DNA of 13,789 nucleotides from UBA6921 sp031363085 (GTDB lineage Bacteria; Pseudomonadota; Gammaproteobacteria; SG8-11). A program made the translations under genes and the position numbers. Below, one piece after another: positions 6,792 through 13,788 of this stretch (position 1 is its first letter; each line of letters begins with the position of its first letter). The notes beneath the pieces are model-generated. The model worked only from the letters and a program-made list of their open reading frames with translations. It was not told the DNA's origin and did not search any database. The DNA lies in assembly GCA_031363085.1 (NCBI GenBank), contig JANLTU010000043.1, positions 1-13,789 on the forward strand, in the 5' to 3' direction.

Positions 6792-7922
6792 TTAATAGGC
6801 AAGGTCCGGTTGTTGACTTGAGTCGATGTTGATCGCAAGCCCCCAGCCGGCAGCGGGCGGCGGTGCGTCCAGCACGCCGTCGTTGCCGAACATTAACGGC
6901 GCAGCGCACACGTCATGTGCAAGCAGGTGCGTGCCGAATGCGCCTTCCTGGGCGAGCACCGAGGCGCGCTGTGCATTGACCACGCTCAGCGCGGTGCGTG
7001 TGAGCAGGCTGGATTCGCCGACGTGCGCGCCGACGATCAGCGGAATGCCGTACTCGCGTGCTTGGGCTGCAAAGTTTAGCGAACGCAGCAAGCCGCCCAT
7101 TTTTGACAGACGCAGATTGACGATCCAGCGGTGTGGTGCGTCACGTAGCGCGGCGAGCTGTTCGATACGCGTCACGCTCTCGTCCAGAATAACGGGAATC
7201 TCCAGCGCGCTACCCACGCGCGTCAGCGCTGCAAAATGACCGGGGCGTACCGGCTCCTCGATGGCCCAGAATGAATAGTCAAGCTTGTGCAAATAGCCGA
7301 TGGCGTCATCGGCGTTACGCCACAAATTATTGGCATCGGCGCGCACCCGCAACGTCTCGTGGCGGTGGGCTTCCAGAATGGAGCGTTTGTCGTGGTCGCG
7401 GCGCAGATCGCCGCTGAGTTTGATTTTAAAATCGTACATGCCCAGGTGCAGATAACGCTGAAGCAGCGTGGCAAATGTTTGGGCATCGCAATCGCCAATC
7501 ACGGCGCTGTAGCGAAATGTTCCCTGCAGCGCAGGCAGGTTCAGCAAGGCTTCGACCGATTGCTGCTGCGCTTTTGCAAACACCTCCAGCAGCGCCAATT
7601 CCAGCGCGCAGCTTGCGGCGGGATTGCGATCAATCTCGGCGCGGTGGGTGTGCAGCCAGTCGCGCAAAGTGTCGACATTGTGCACTTCACGTTGCACCGA
7701 GGCGGCGTGGGTGCGCAAAAATTCTACGGCGCCAGTGAGTGTTTCCCCGGTGACGTAATGGCGTGGGCAGGCTTCGCCGTAACCGTGCACACCGTCTACG
7801 CTGGTCGCGTGCACCCACAGGCTTTCGGTGCTGTGCCGCTGCGCTTGCGCGTGCTTGAAGCCGATTTTGAACGGGATCACGAGGCGCTTAAATGTGAGGT
7901 GCCGCAATTTGCTGTTAGCCAT
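6792..7922 (-). CDS. Enolase-superfamily enzyme, muconate-lactonizing / acylamino-acid racemase-like subgroup
   Basis: A 376-residue protein with an N-terminal capping domain (about 5-130) and a C-terminal modified TIM barrel. The active-site set of the MLE subgroup is complete: KxK at K166-I-K168, metal ligands D196 (RADANN), E222 (WAIEEPV) and D247 (ILDES), and the opposing base K274 (RLSKMGG). The subgroup includes muconate lactonizing enzymes, o-succinylbenzoate synthases, N-acylamino-acid racemases and dipeptide epimerases; all begin by abstracting a proton alpha to a carboxylate with Mg2+. I do not see the DxD motif typical of dipeptide epimerases, nor menaquinone genes that would suggest o-succinylbenzoate synthase. 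The start ATG at 7922 has GGAGAG about six bases upstream and overlaps the GH3-fusion stop by 8 bases. Next to an amide-forming GH3 enzyme, epimerisation of an N-acyl amino acid is an attractive but unproven role. Confidence 0.87.
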   Translation of the reverse strand: MANSKLRHLTFKRLVIPFKIGFKHAQAQRHSTESLWVHATSVDGVHGYGEACPRHYVTGETLTGAVEFLRTHAASVQREVHNVDTLRDWLHTHRAEIDRNPAASCALELALLEVFAKAQQQSVEALLNLPALQGTFRYSAVIGDCDAQTFATLLQRYLHLGMYDFKIKLSGDLRRDHDKRSILEAHRHETLRVRADANNLWRNADDAIGYLHKLDYSFWAIEEPVRPGHFAALTRVGSALEIPVILDESVTRIEQLAALRDAPHRWIVNLRLSKMGGLLRSLNFAAQAREYGIPLIVGAHVGESSLLTRTALSVVNAQRASVLAQEGAFGTHLLAHDVCAAPLMFGNDGVLDAPPPAAGWGLAINIDSSQQPDLAY

Positions 7923-10500
7923 GGTGGCTCTCCAATGAGGTGGTGGTAATGCAATGGTCTTGAAACGGAAATTCCAGCGTGCGGCGATAGTGCAAAATCA
8001 CCGGTTTGTATTGCGCTTCGCGGCGTGTGCTGCGCAGGCGTTGTTGCTTGTAACGTTCGGCGGTGCCGGCGCGCAGTGCATACACCGCCAGCGGCCGCAG
8101 ACGTCCGCTGGTGCGCTTGCTGCGATATTCCAAGTTGAGTTCGCAAAGCTGCGCGTCGAGATACGTGGCGAGCGCGTGCGACGCACATGGCAGGCTTCCG
8201 TCGCTTTCGAGATAGAACGTGTAGGAAGGGTTGGTTTCATCGGCAACAGCGGCGCAATACACACTGCGAATTCCAAAGCGAATTTCAGTGCGGCGCACCG
8301 CCGCAATGATGTGCGACTCGTATAGTTTTTCGCCGATAAGATTGGTTGCGCCGGCGCCTTTTTGCAGAAATATTAGCAACGGGGTGCGCTGGAAAAATCC
8401 GCTCACCTCCACCACGTCGTCCATCGCGTAACGGTAAAGACCTGACGCGGTGGTGACGAACACGTAGTACTGCCCGCCGTCGTGCAGTTGTTCCAGGGTT
8501 TCGAATTTGGCGTGTCCCTGTTCCCAGGCAGCGCGTTCTGCAAATTCAAAGAAATGCTGTCGCAACATCGGCAGGCCGGCGGCGCCGCCATCCAACGACA
8601 AGGTCGCGCGCAACTCGCTGGCGATGTAGCCCAGGTCATAAACGACGGTGTGCTGCGGCAACTTGGCCTTGAGCGTATTTAAGGCGATGCCGCAACTGCC
8701 GCCTGACCACGTCGTTACCATCTGTAGCGTTGGCCACAGGTCGGCGTAGCTTAGATCGCGCTTTTCCGGCAGCGCGCGCAGTGCGTCAGCGCGTTCCGGA
8801 TCGGCGTGCAAGCGGCGCCGGATCACCGTGCGCGCCGGCTCGGGCAAGTGATCGATGTCTGGAAATGCTCCGCTGGCCACGCTCTCGAACAGCGCTTCGC
8901 GCCGTGTATTGACTAATTCGAGCAGGCGTAAAAATGACGATGGATTCGCCGCCGCCAGATATGTCAGGTTGGGCTCCTGCAAGGCCAGCCGCAGCACGAC
9001 GAGGTATTTCAGCTCGTGGTCTTCGATCTCGAAAACGTCGTAAGGCACGAGGTAGTGCTTGCGCATCCCGCGCGGCATGGCCCGGTACAAATAGCCGGAG
9101 ATCGAACCGAACGGCGCGCCGCCCGCAAGCACGCCTTCCATCATCGGGCTGACAAGACCCAGCGCCTTGCCGGTGAACGCTTGTGGGCAGCGTGCGTACT
9201 GCATACAACACAACAGACGCTGCTGCGTGCGGTACTGATCCAGCGCTGCCGGCACCACCGGAATCAGCTTCGGTTTCGCTGTGGTGCCGCTGGTGCGCGC
9301 GTACAGCATTGGCGTTTGCGCGGTAAGCGCGGGCGTGCGCGCATAGGCTTGTTGGTCAACATAAGGACGCACGCTTTCGTAAGTTTGGACCGGCACCTGC
9401 TGTTGGAAGCGCGTGTAGTCGCGGATGTTTTCAAAACCGTGTTCGTTACCAAAGCGCGTGTGTTTGTTTGTTGTGAGAATCCGTTGCAGTACGCGTTGCT
9501 GTGCACGCGCCGGATGCTGGGCGGCGTACCACAGCGGCAAGTAATCGCGCACACGGCGCCATCGCATCACCGCCCATAGCAAGGATCGCAGTGCGATTTC
9601 GCGCCATGACAATAGCGGCACCGGTTGCTCGGCAAGCTGCGGCGTAAACGGTGCGCGCAGTTGCGCAGCAAAGCTTTGCGGATAATTTTTGTTGCGCACA
9701 CCCACGTCGTCGGCGTTGCAATGTTTAGGTAAATACCAAGTGCCGAACAGCAGATCCCAAACGATGACGGTGTTGCCGAAGTTGCAACTGCGCTGCGGTG
9801 CGCGCGCGTGATGCCAGCGGTGGGTGGCGGCGCTGCCGACAACATAATTGAGCAGGCCATAGTTCAAACGGATATTGCAGTGCTGGAAAAAGCCGTTGAC
9901 CGCGTAGAGCACGAAGTACAGCGCGATCACTGCTTCGCTCACTCCCAACAGCAGGAAGGGCAAGCCGTCGAGCAGCATTTGCAACGGTTTTTCCAGCGGG
10001 TGAAAGCGCCCGACATTGAGCCAATACAGGCGGGTGGGCGCGTGATGAACGGCGTGTAAACTCCAGAGAGTTCGGTTGGCGTGTGCGGCGCGGTGCAGCC
10101 AGTAACGTAAAAAATCCGCGCACAAAATCATCAGCAGCGTTTGCGCGGCGACACTCCAGTGCTGCGGCCACAGAGTTGCAAGCGGCAGATGCAGCGCGCG
10201 CAACGGTTGCACCAGCCACAGCATGAAGGCCATCGACACCAAGTACGGTAACGCGACTTGCACGACGAGCAGGTACCGCGCATCGGTTTTTATTTCCGCC
10301 GCGCGCGGATGCCATGCGCGGCGATGCGGAGTGCGCCACTCGAAAAATGTGATCAACAATGCACTGCCAACAACTGGCACGTAGATCGCTGCCAGCAGGG
10401 GTGTGTTGATGTTCAGCAAGCTAAAATAGGCGGCAACGCTGGCCATCATCACGCACGGGTAGATGAGCCAGGGAGTCATTTTTTCAAGCAGGGTGTGCAT
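7915..10500 (-). CDS. Fusion: fatty acid hydroxylase/sterol desaturase domain + GH3-type acyl-adenylating synthetase
   Basis: An 861-residue fusion. Residues about 1-265 are a membrane fatty acid hydroxylase domain: helices near 10-52, 77-98, 117-130 and 180-203, with histidine clusters H136/H140 (LHRAAH), H149-x2-HH (LHAVHH, 148-153), H167, H207 (QHCN) and H227-x2-HH (THRWHH, 226-231), followed by WDLLFGTWYLP. Residues about 315-850 are a GH3-family (auxin-responsive GH3-like) acyl-acid-amido synthetase: the ATP-binding motif TSGTTAKPK (403-411), YDLGYIASE (621-629), YRYAMDDVVEVSGFF (689-703), GATNLIGEKLYE (717-728) and the C-terminal QYKP (830-833). GH3 enzymes adenylate a carboxylic acid and couple it to an amine, commonly an amino acid. 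The fusion suggests one polypeptide hydroxylates a lipid acid and conjugates it at the membrane surface. Start at 10500, inside the end of the upstream gene (17-base overlap), with a GGGG-rich stretch before it; an in-frame ATG at 10479 is an alternative. Confidence 0.87.
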   Translation of the reverse strand: MHTLLEKMTPWLIYPCVMMASVAAYFSLLNINTPLLAAIYVPVVGSALLITFFEWRTPHRRAWHPRAAEIKTDARYLLVVQVALPYLVSMAFMLWLVQPLRALHLPLATLWPQHWSVAAQTLLMILCADFLRYWLHRAAHANRTLWSLHAVHHAPTRLYWLNVGRFHPLEKPLQMLLDGLPFLLLGVSEAVIALYFVLYAVNGFFQHCNIRLNYGLLNYVVGSAATHRWHHARAPQRSCNFGNTVIVWDLLFGTWYLPKHCNADDVGVRNKNYPQSFAAQLRAPFTPQLAEQPVPLLSWREIALRSLLWAVMRWRRVRDYLPLWYAAQHPARAQQRVLQRILTTNKHTRFGNEHGFENIRDYTRFQQQVPVQTYESVRPYVDQQAYARTPALTAQTPMLYARTSGTTAKPKLIPVVPAALDQYRTQQRLLCCMQYARCPQAFTGKALGLVSPMMEGVLAGGAPFGSISGYLYRAMPRGMRKHYLVPYDVFEIEDHELKYLVVLRLALQEPNLTYLAAANPSSFLRLLELVNTRREALFESVASGAFPDIDHLPEPARTVIRRRLHADPERADALRALPEKRDLSYADLWPTLQMVTTWSGGSCGIALNTLKAKLPQHTVVYDLGYIASELRATLSLDGGAAGLPMLRQHFFEFAERAAWEQGHAKFETLEQLHDGGQYYVFVTTASGLYRYAMDDVVEVSGFFQRTPLLIFLQKGAGATNLIGEKLYESHIIAAVRRTEIRFGIRSVYCAAVADETNPSYTFYLESDGSLPCASHALATYLDAQLCELNLEYRSKRTSGRLRPLAVYALRAGTAERYKQQRLRSTRREAQYKPVILHYRRTLEFPFQDHCITTTSLESHHG

Positions 10501-10942
10501 ACATGCCCCGCGCCTGTGTGAAATGAAAATGACCTAGCACCAAAACAAAGCTGGCCAGCACGAAATGAAATACGGTGGGCAAGTGCTGCGCGAACCAAGC
10601 ATGCGTTGCGAGTACCGTGAGGCCCAGGGTCAGGCGCAGCAGCATGACGGCGAAATAGATGCCGCCGAAAATGAGCAGCAGCGTGCCGAGATTTTTTCGC
10701 GGTGTAATCGCGTTGCGCAGCATGCGCACACACAACGAAGTGCAGATCGCGATGATGGCAATCTGTGCCGCCACCAGCGTTGGATAGGGAAGCAGGGCGC
10801 TATGCCACGCATCAAAGGGCGGCAGCAGGGGCAGGTTTAAATTCAAGACCAGCAATTGCGCAATCACCCGGAACACAAACAAGCCGAGCAACAGCATTAA
10901 GACGCGGGCATAATTTCTGGAACAAGTGGTGTGCGTGGTCAT
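10484..10942 (-). CDS. Small four-helix membrane protein, function unknown
   Basis: A 152-residue, strongly hydrophobic protein with four likely membrane helices near residues 12-36, 55-75, 86-110 and 122-140. Short polar loops include RNAITPRKN (76-84). A histidine pair near the C-terminus (HFHF, 138-141) and one at 126 are visible but too few to claim metal binding. I recognise no family. It is the first gene of the minus-strand train and overlaps the next gene by 17 bases, so it is almost certainly co-expressed. Starts: ATG at 10942 is used here; a GTG at 10951 is in frame; neither has a clear Shine-Dalgarno. By position it may be a membrane partner of the hydroxylase domains or a product-handling protein, but this is inference. 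Confidence 0.75.
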   Translation of the reverse strand: MTTHTTCSRNYARVLMLLLGLFVFRVIAQLLVLNLNLPLLPPFDAWHSALLPYPTLVAAQIAIIAICTSLCVRMLRNAITPRKNLGTLLLIFGGIYFAVMLLRLTLGLTVLATHAWFAQHLPTVFHFVLASFVLVLGHFHFTQARGMYAHPA

Positions 10943-11080
10943 GGCCGGCACCGCGAGTGTTGGGTGCGGCTACTGTGCTGGGCGGCTGTGGGCAGGCTCA
11001 ACGATATTGAGTAAAGTTGCATACAACACCACCGCTAGGTGTCGTGTGGTGAGACTTTTTCCGGCAAGGTGAGGGTGGCG
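10943..11080. promoter_or_regulatory. Divergent intergenic region with near-palindromic operator candidate
   Basis: These 138 bp separate the minus-strand operon from the plus-strand HTH regulator, so both promoters must lie here or just inside the flanking genes. GTTGCATACAAC at 11016-11027 is a near-perfect 12-bp palindrome (GTTG-N4-CAAC with one central mismatch). Beside it CACCAC (11027-11032) and GTGGTG (11046-11051) form a 6-bp inverted pair. These are plausible operator sites for the neighbouring regulator. No convincing -35/-10 pair could be chosen by eye for either direction. Confidence 0.4.
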
Positions 11081-11842
11081 ATGAGTCAAACACAGGCACT
11101 GGTAGGTGCGCTGAAGCGCGCTTTAAAGACCCACGGCGTGCGTTATCAAGATGTCGCGCGCGATTTGTGCTTGAGCATGGCAACGGTCAAGCGCATGTTC
11201 GCCGAATCCAGCTTCACCTTGGAACGCTTCGATCAAGTGTGCCGGTTGTTGTCAATCGACATTACCGACTTGGTGAAGATGGTGGAAGCTCACAGCAGCA
11301 AGCTTATCGAGCTGAGCGAGCAGCAGGAACGTGAGCTGGTCGCCGATCCGCGCTTGTTTCTGGTGGCGTATTTGGTGACCAACCGCTATTCATTCGCGGA
11401 CATCATCGAGTACTACCATTTTTCCGAGCTAGAATTGATACACGAACTGGCTAAGCTGGACCGGCTGAAGCTGATCGAGTTATTGCCGAAAAACCGCATC
11501 AAATTGCTGATCGCGACGAATTTTTCCTGGCGCAAAAACGGCCCCATCCAGCACTTTTTTGTAGAACGCTTGCGCGATGAATTTTTACACAATGATTTCA
11601 GCCGACCGGGTGAAGTGTGGATGGTGCTGTCGGGAATGCTGTCGCAAGCCTCGACGCGCAAACTCGCCGAGTACGCCCGCCGTCTGGAACGGGACTTCAA
11701 AGACCTGAATGAAACCGACATGCACCTGTCGCTGGAACAACGCCAGCAGGTCAGCATGATCGTCGCGATGCGGCCCTGGCGCCCGGCGGCATTTCAGACG
11801 CTGCGGCGCGAACCCGCCGAACGTAAATCGAAACTTGCTTAA
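11081..11842 (+). CDS. XRE-like helix-turn-helix transcriptional regulator with unknown C-terminal domain
   Basis: A 253-residue DNA-binding protein. An N-terminal XRE/Cro-type HTH spans about residues 9-66: LKRALKTHGVRYQDVARDLC, then SMATVKRMF as the recognition helix region, then FDQVCRLLSID. The rest (about 70-253) is helical and charged; it has a winged-helix-like stretch IIEYYHFSELELIHELAKLD (109-128) that could bind DNA or a ligand or dimerise, but I recognise no named domain. The ATG at 11081 is preceded by GAGGGTGG and is preferred over an in-frame GTG at 11039. The gene diverges from the pathway operon, the usual position for a pathway-specific regulator, and its control region holds the palindrome at 11016-11027. 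An IS element lies 25 bp beyond its stop but does not interrupt it. Confidence 0.85.
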   Translation: MSQTQALVGALKRALKTHGVRYQDVARDLCLSMATVKRMFAESSFTLERFDQVCRLLSIDITDLVKMVEAHSSKLIELSEQQERELVADPRLFLVAYLVTNRYSFADIIEYYHFSELELIHELAKLDRLKLIELLPKNRIKLLIATNFSWRKNGPIQHFFVERLRDEFLHNDFSRPGEVWMVLSGMLSQASTRKLAEYARRLERDFKDLNETDMHLSLEQRQQVSMIVAMRPWRPAAFQTLRREPAERKSKLA

Positions 11843-11863
11843 GTAGCAGCCTGTCGGACTTCA

Positions 11864-11867
11864 CTAG
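11864..11867. repeat. CTAG target-site duplication, left copy
   Basis: CTAG directly precedes the left IS end (TGTCCGGTT) and recurs directly after the right end at 13202-13205. It sits inside the palindrome CACTAGTG. A four-base duplication is inferred from this symmetry. Because the sequence is palindromic, it could also be read as part of longer inverted ends. Confidence 0.6.
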
Positions 11868-11977
11868 TGTCCGGTTTATTTGAATCGAGCGCGCAAAGAA
11901 GTCAGTGTGGAAGAGGGTTTTAAACGATTCATGGGTGTCCACGATTTGAATTTCAGAATCAGCATTTGCGATCCTTT

Positions 11978-11993
11978 CGGATTTGATAATCCG
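11978..11993 (+). promoter_or_regulatory. Hairpin just upstream of the transposase start
   Basis: CGGATT-TGAT-AATCCG is a perfect 6-bp stem with a four-base loop. It ends 10 bases before the transposase ATG (12004) and its last base is the first G of the GGGAG ribosome-binding site. Many IS elements carry such a stem so that transcripts read in from outside keep the ribosome site hidden; that role is inferred here. Confidence 0.4.
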
Positions 11994-12105
11994 GGAGTGA
12001 CGTATGAACGTGGGCAAGACGCTGTTTGCACAAGTCATGGAGTACGTGCCGTGGAAAACCTTTGGACGCATCGTCGACCGGCACAATGGAGATGCGGGAG
12101 TCCGC

Positions 12106-12115
12106 ACCTTACCTT
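12106..12115. repeat. 5-bp tandem duplication (ACCTT x2)
   Basis: ACCTTACCTT: two adjacent copies at 12106-12110 and 12111-12115. Deleting one gives CGC ACC TTG GAC TGT GCC GAT, which joins the N-terminal and central transposase frames exactly (RTLDCAD). Confidence 0.88.
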
Positions 12116-12724
12116 GGACTGTGCCGATGTGTTTCGCAAGGCGAAGGTGTTTGCATCTGCGCAATTGACCTGGCGCGAGTCGTTGCGCGACATCGAATCT
12201 TGCTTGGCTGCCAAGCCGGCGAAACTGTTTCATATGGGCTTGAGCGGCGTACCCGCCCGCACCACGCTCGCGGACGCACTGAACCTGCGCGACTGGCGCA
12301 TTTATCATGCACTGGCGATGCGTCTGATCGTGCGCGCCCGCGACCTGTATGCCAAAGAACCCACGGGGCTTGCGCTGGACGCGACGGTCTACGCGCTGGA
12401 TTCGACCACCATCGACCTGTGTTTGAGTCTGTTCGACTGGGCGCCGTTTCGCACGACCAAGGCGGCAGTGAAGATGCATACGCTGCTGGACTTGCGCGGT
12501 GCGATTCCGGCCTTTATTCACATCAGCGACGGCAAGCTGGGCGACGTCAACGTGCTGGACCTGCTGCCCATCGAAGCCGGTGCCTTTTACGTGATGGATC
12601 GCGGTTACCTGGACTTCGGCAGACTCTTCACGCTTCATCAGGCGGGTGCCTTCTTCGTCACCCGCGCCAAACGCGGCATGAATGCCCGGCGCGTGTATTC
12701 GGCCAACACCGACCGAGCCACAGG

Positions 12725-12738
12725 GGTCATGGGTCATG
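12725..12738. repeat. 7-bp tandem duplication (GGTCATG x2)
   Basis: GGTCATGGGTCATG: two adjacent copies at 12725-12731 and 12732-12738. Deleting one gives GGG GTC ATG TGC GAT CAG, which joins the central frame (ATGV) to the C-terminal frame (CDQAIRLNGFY). Confidence 0.88.
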
Positions 12739-13201
12739 TGCGATCAGGCGATACGCCTCAACGGCTTCTATGTATCGAAGGACTATCCCGAGCATTTGCG
12801 GCGCATCCGTTTCAAGGATCCCGCGTCGGGCAAGACGCGGGTGTTTTTGACCAACAACACGACGCTGCCGCCGTTGACGATTGCCGCGCTGTACAAGAGT
12901 CGCTGGCAAGTGGAGTTGTTCTTCAAATGGATCAAACAACACCTGCGCATCAAGCGCTTTCTGGGCACGAGCCCGAACGCAGTGAAGACACAAATCTGCT
13001 GCGCCGTGTCCACCTACGTGCTGATCGCCATCGTCAAAAAGGAGCTTCACCTCAATGCCTCGCTCTACACTTTGCTACAGATCTTGTCGGTCTCGGTTTT
13101 CGAGAAAATGCCTTTATCAAAAGCGTTTTCCGGCAGCCGTTACAACTCCAATGAGATCGACCTTTGCAATCAACTGAATCTATTCACGATTTAACCGGAC
13201 A

Positions 13202-13205
13202 CTAG
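13202..13205. repeat. CTAG target-site duplication, right copy
   Basis: CTAG directly follows the right IS end (AACCGGACA) and matches 11864-11867. GTCGGACTT occurs just outside both copies (11853-11861 and 13208-13216 approximately), so the empty site was probably two GTCGGACTT copies flanking CACTAGTG. Confidence 0.6.
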
Positions 13206-13206
13206 T

Positions 13207-13338
13207 GGTCGGACTTACGAAATCATCCGCCGCATCGCGGACGGCTGGGAACTCGAACGTTGCTCGCACGGGCAACGTGCAAAAATAGCTCTATTGGTGC
13301 CTGACCCTCATGCCACTTTCATGCACTTAAGCGGTTAA
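13207..13338 (+). pseudogene. Orphan open fragment, possible remnant of a lost gene
   Basis: The plus-strand frame through GGT CGG ACT TAC GAA ATC ATC reads TYEIIRRIADGWELERC and continues to a TAA at 13336-13338. The first 20 codons or so use GC-ending codons like the neighbouring genes; the later part looks less coding-like. There is no start codon with a ribosome site. I recognise no family. It may be the eroded end of a gene interrupted earlier than, or by, the IS insertion, or chance. The segment also contains a 7-bp stem ACGTTGC / GCAACGT (13257-13263, 13272-13278) with an eight-base loop and no T-run, so I do not call it a terminator. Nothing else is visible between here and 13379. Confidence 0.25.
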
Positions 13339-13379
13339 ATTTAAGCCGACGTTATTTGCCGACACTATGAAACGCTCCT

Positions 13380-13694
13380 CTATGAGACGTGTTTACGCGC
13401 GAGTGCGAGGAGCTCGTCCACCGACCACTGGTCGTCGGCATGCTTTCCGTACTGGCACGCGAGTACTCGCCCGTCGGTTGCAATCAGAAAATCGGCGGGA
13501 AGTCCCAACACGCCCTTGCCCCACAGCGGTATACCCGGAAGCTTGGGAAGCACGCGGATGACATTGGGCAGCGCTACCAATAAGGCGCGCGGGTCGAGCA
13601 GCGCGCGCAACCCGGACCCGACGCCGAACTCGGCATAGAGTTTATCCTTGGTGTACTTCTTTTCGCATAACTCATCAATGCACCTTGCTTTCTT
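13380..13694 (-). pseudogene. C-terminal half of a peroxiredoxin-like (AhpC/TSA-type) protein
   Basis: The minus-strand frame is open from 13694 to the TAG at 13380 (104 codons). Its last 80 residues, from DKLYAEFGVGSGLRALL through GVLGLPADFLIATDGRVLA to GKHADDQWSVDELLALARKH, match the C-terminal half of thioredoxin-fold peroxiredoxin-like proteins. The N-terminal half with the catalytic cysteine is missing: an in-frame TAG lies at 13695-13697 and no ATG with a ribosome site is present (the only usable start is a TTG at 13610). It therefore looks like a truncated gene. An unrelated frame ending at 13675 overlaps its upstream part. A frameshift from sequencing error near 13690 is an alternative explanation. 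Confidence 0.55.
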
Positions 13695-13788
13695 CTATAT
13701 CGTCAAACTTTACGGTTTGATTGATGAAAAAAATGCATTCGTTGGGAGAAATACATTTTGTCACATGGAGCTCGCCGCCTTTTTGTGA
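13675..13788 (-). CDS. Possible 3' end of an unknown gene running off the right edge
   Basis: A minus-strand frame entering from the window edge reads SQKGGELHVTKCISPNEC, then FFINQTVKFDDIEESKVH, and stops at TGA 13677-13675. Thirty-seven codons is short, but the residue mix looks protein-like. The DNA here is much more AT-rich than the rest of the window, hinting at a different origin. It overlaps the upstream part of the peroxiredoxin-like fragment by 20 bases. No family is recognised. Confidence 0.3.
   Translation of the reverse strand, partial: SQKGGELHVTKCISPNECIFFINQTVKFDDIEESKVH

Larger units (their letters stand above)
12004..13194 (+). pseudogene. IS4-family transposase broken by 5-bp and 7-bp tandem duplications
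   Basis: The ATG at 12004 follows GGGAG and starts MNVGKTLFAQVMEYVPWKTF, the usual N-terminus of this IS4 group. At 12106-12115 ACCTT is tandemly duplicated, shifting the frame and giving a stop soon after. The middle section (about 12116-12724) continues in the next frame with TWRESLRDIESCLAAKPAKL and carries DDE residues D at 12399-12401 (YALDSTTIDL) and D at 12597-12599 (YVMDRGYLD). At 12725-12738 GGTCATG is duplicated and the frame shifts back. The last section holds the YREK-type motif YKSRWQVELFFKWIK with E at 12913-12915 and ends at 13194. Removing one copy of each duplication restores a continuous frame of 392 residues with all catalytic residues, so inactivation is recent in form and due only to these two events. 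Sequencing or assembly error is the main alternative. Confidence 0.9.
11868..13201 (+). mobile_element. IS4-family insertion sequence with a disrupted transposase
   Basis: A 1334-bp element with inverted ends TGTCCGGTT (11868-11876) and AACCGGACA (13193-13201); similarity continues imperfectly a few bases inward. It is bordered by CTAG on both sides and encodes a single DDE transposase of IS4 type on the plus strand. It lies between the HTH regulator and a decayed region at the right edge. The transposase is frameshifted twice, so this copy is probably not able to move on its own, although both ends look intact and a related transposase might still act on it. Confidence 0.88.

Noticed and set aside
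6667..6909. Minus-strand 80-codon frame across the inverted repeat
   Set aside because: Overlaps the end of the enolase-like gene in another frame, has no ribosome site, and its composition is shadow-like.
7287..7949. Plus-strand open frame (220 codons)
   Set aside because: Antisense to the enolase-family gene, which has its full active-site set.
11880..12003. Upstream extension of the central transposase frame as its true start
   Set aside because: The frame is open by chance before 12004; the genuine N-terminus MNVGKTLF starts at 12004 in a different frame, and the frames join exactly at the ACCTT duplication.
11751..12737. Minus-strand open frame (328 codons)
   Set aside because: Antisense to the transposase and the end of the regulator gene; it crosses the IS boundary and has no motifs.
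13257..13278. ACGTTGC/GCAACGT stem as a transcription terminator
   Set aside because: No T-run follows on either strand and no gene clearly ends there.
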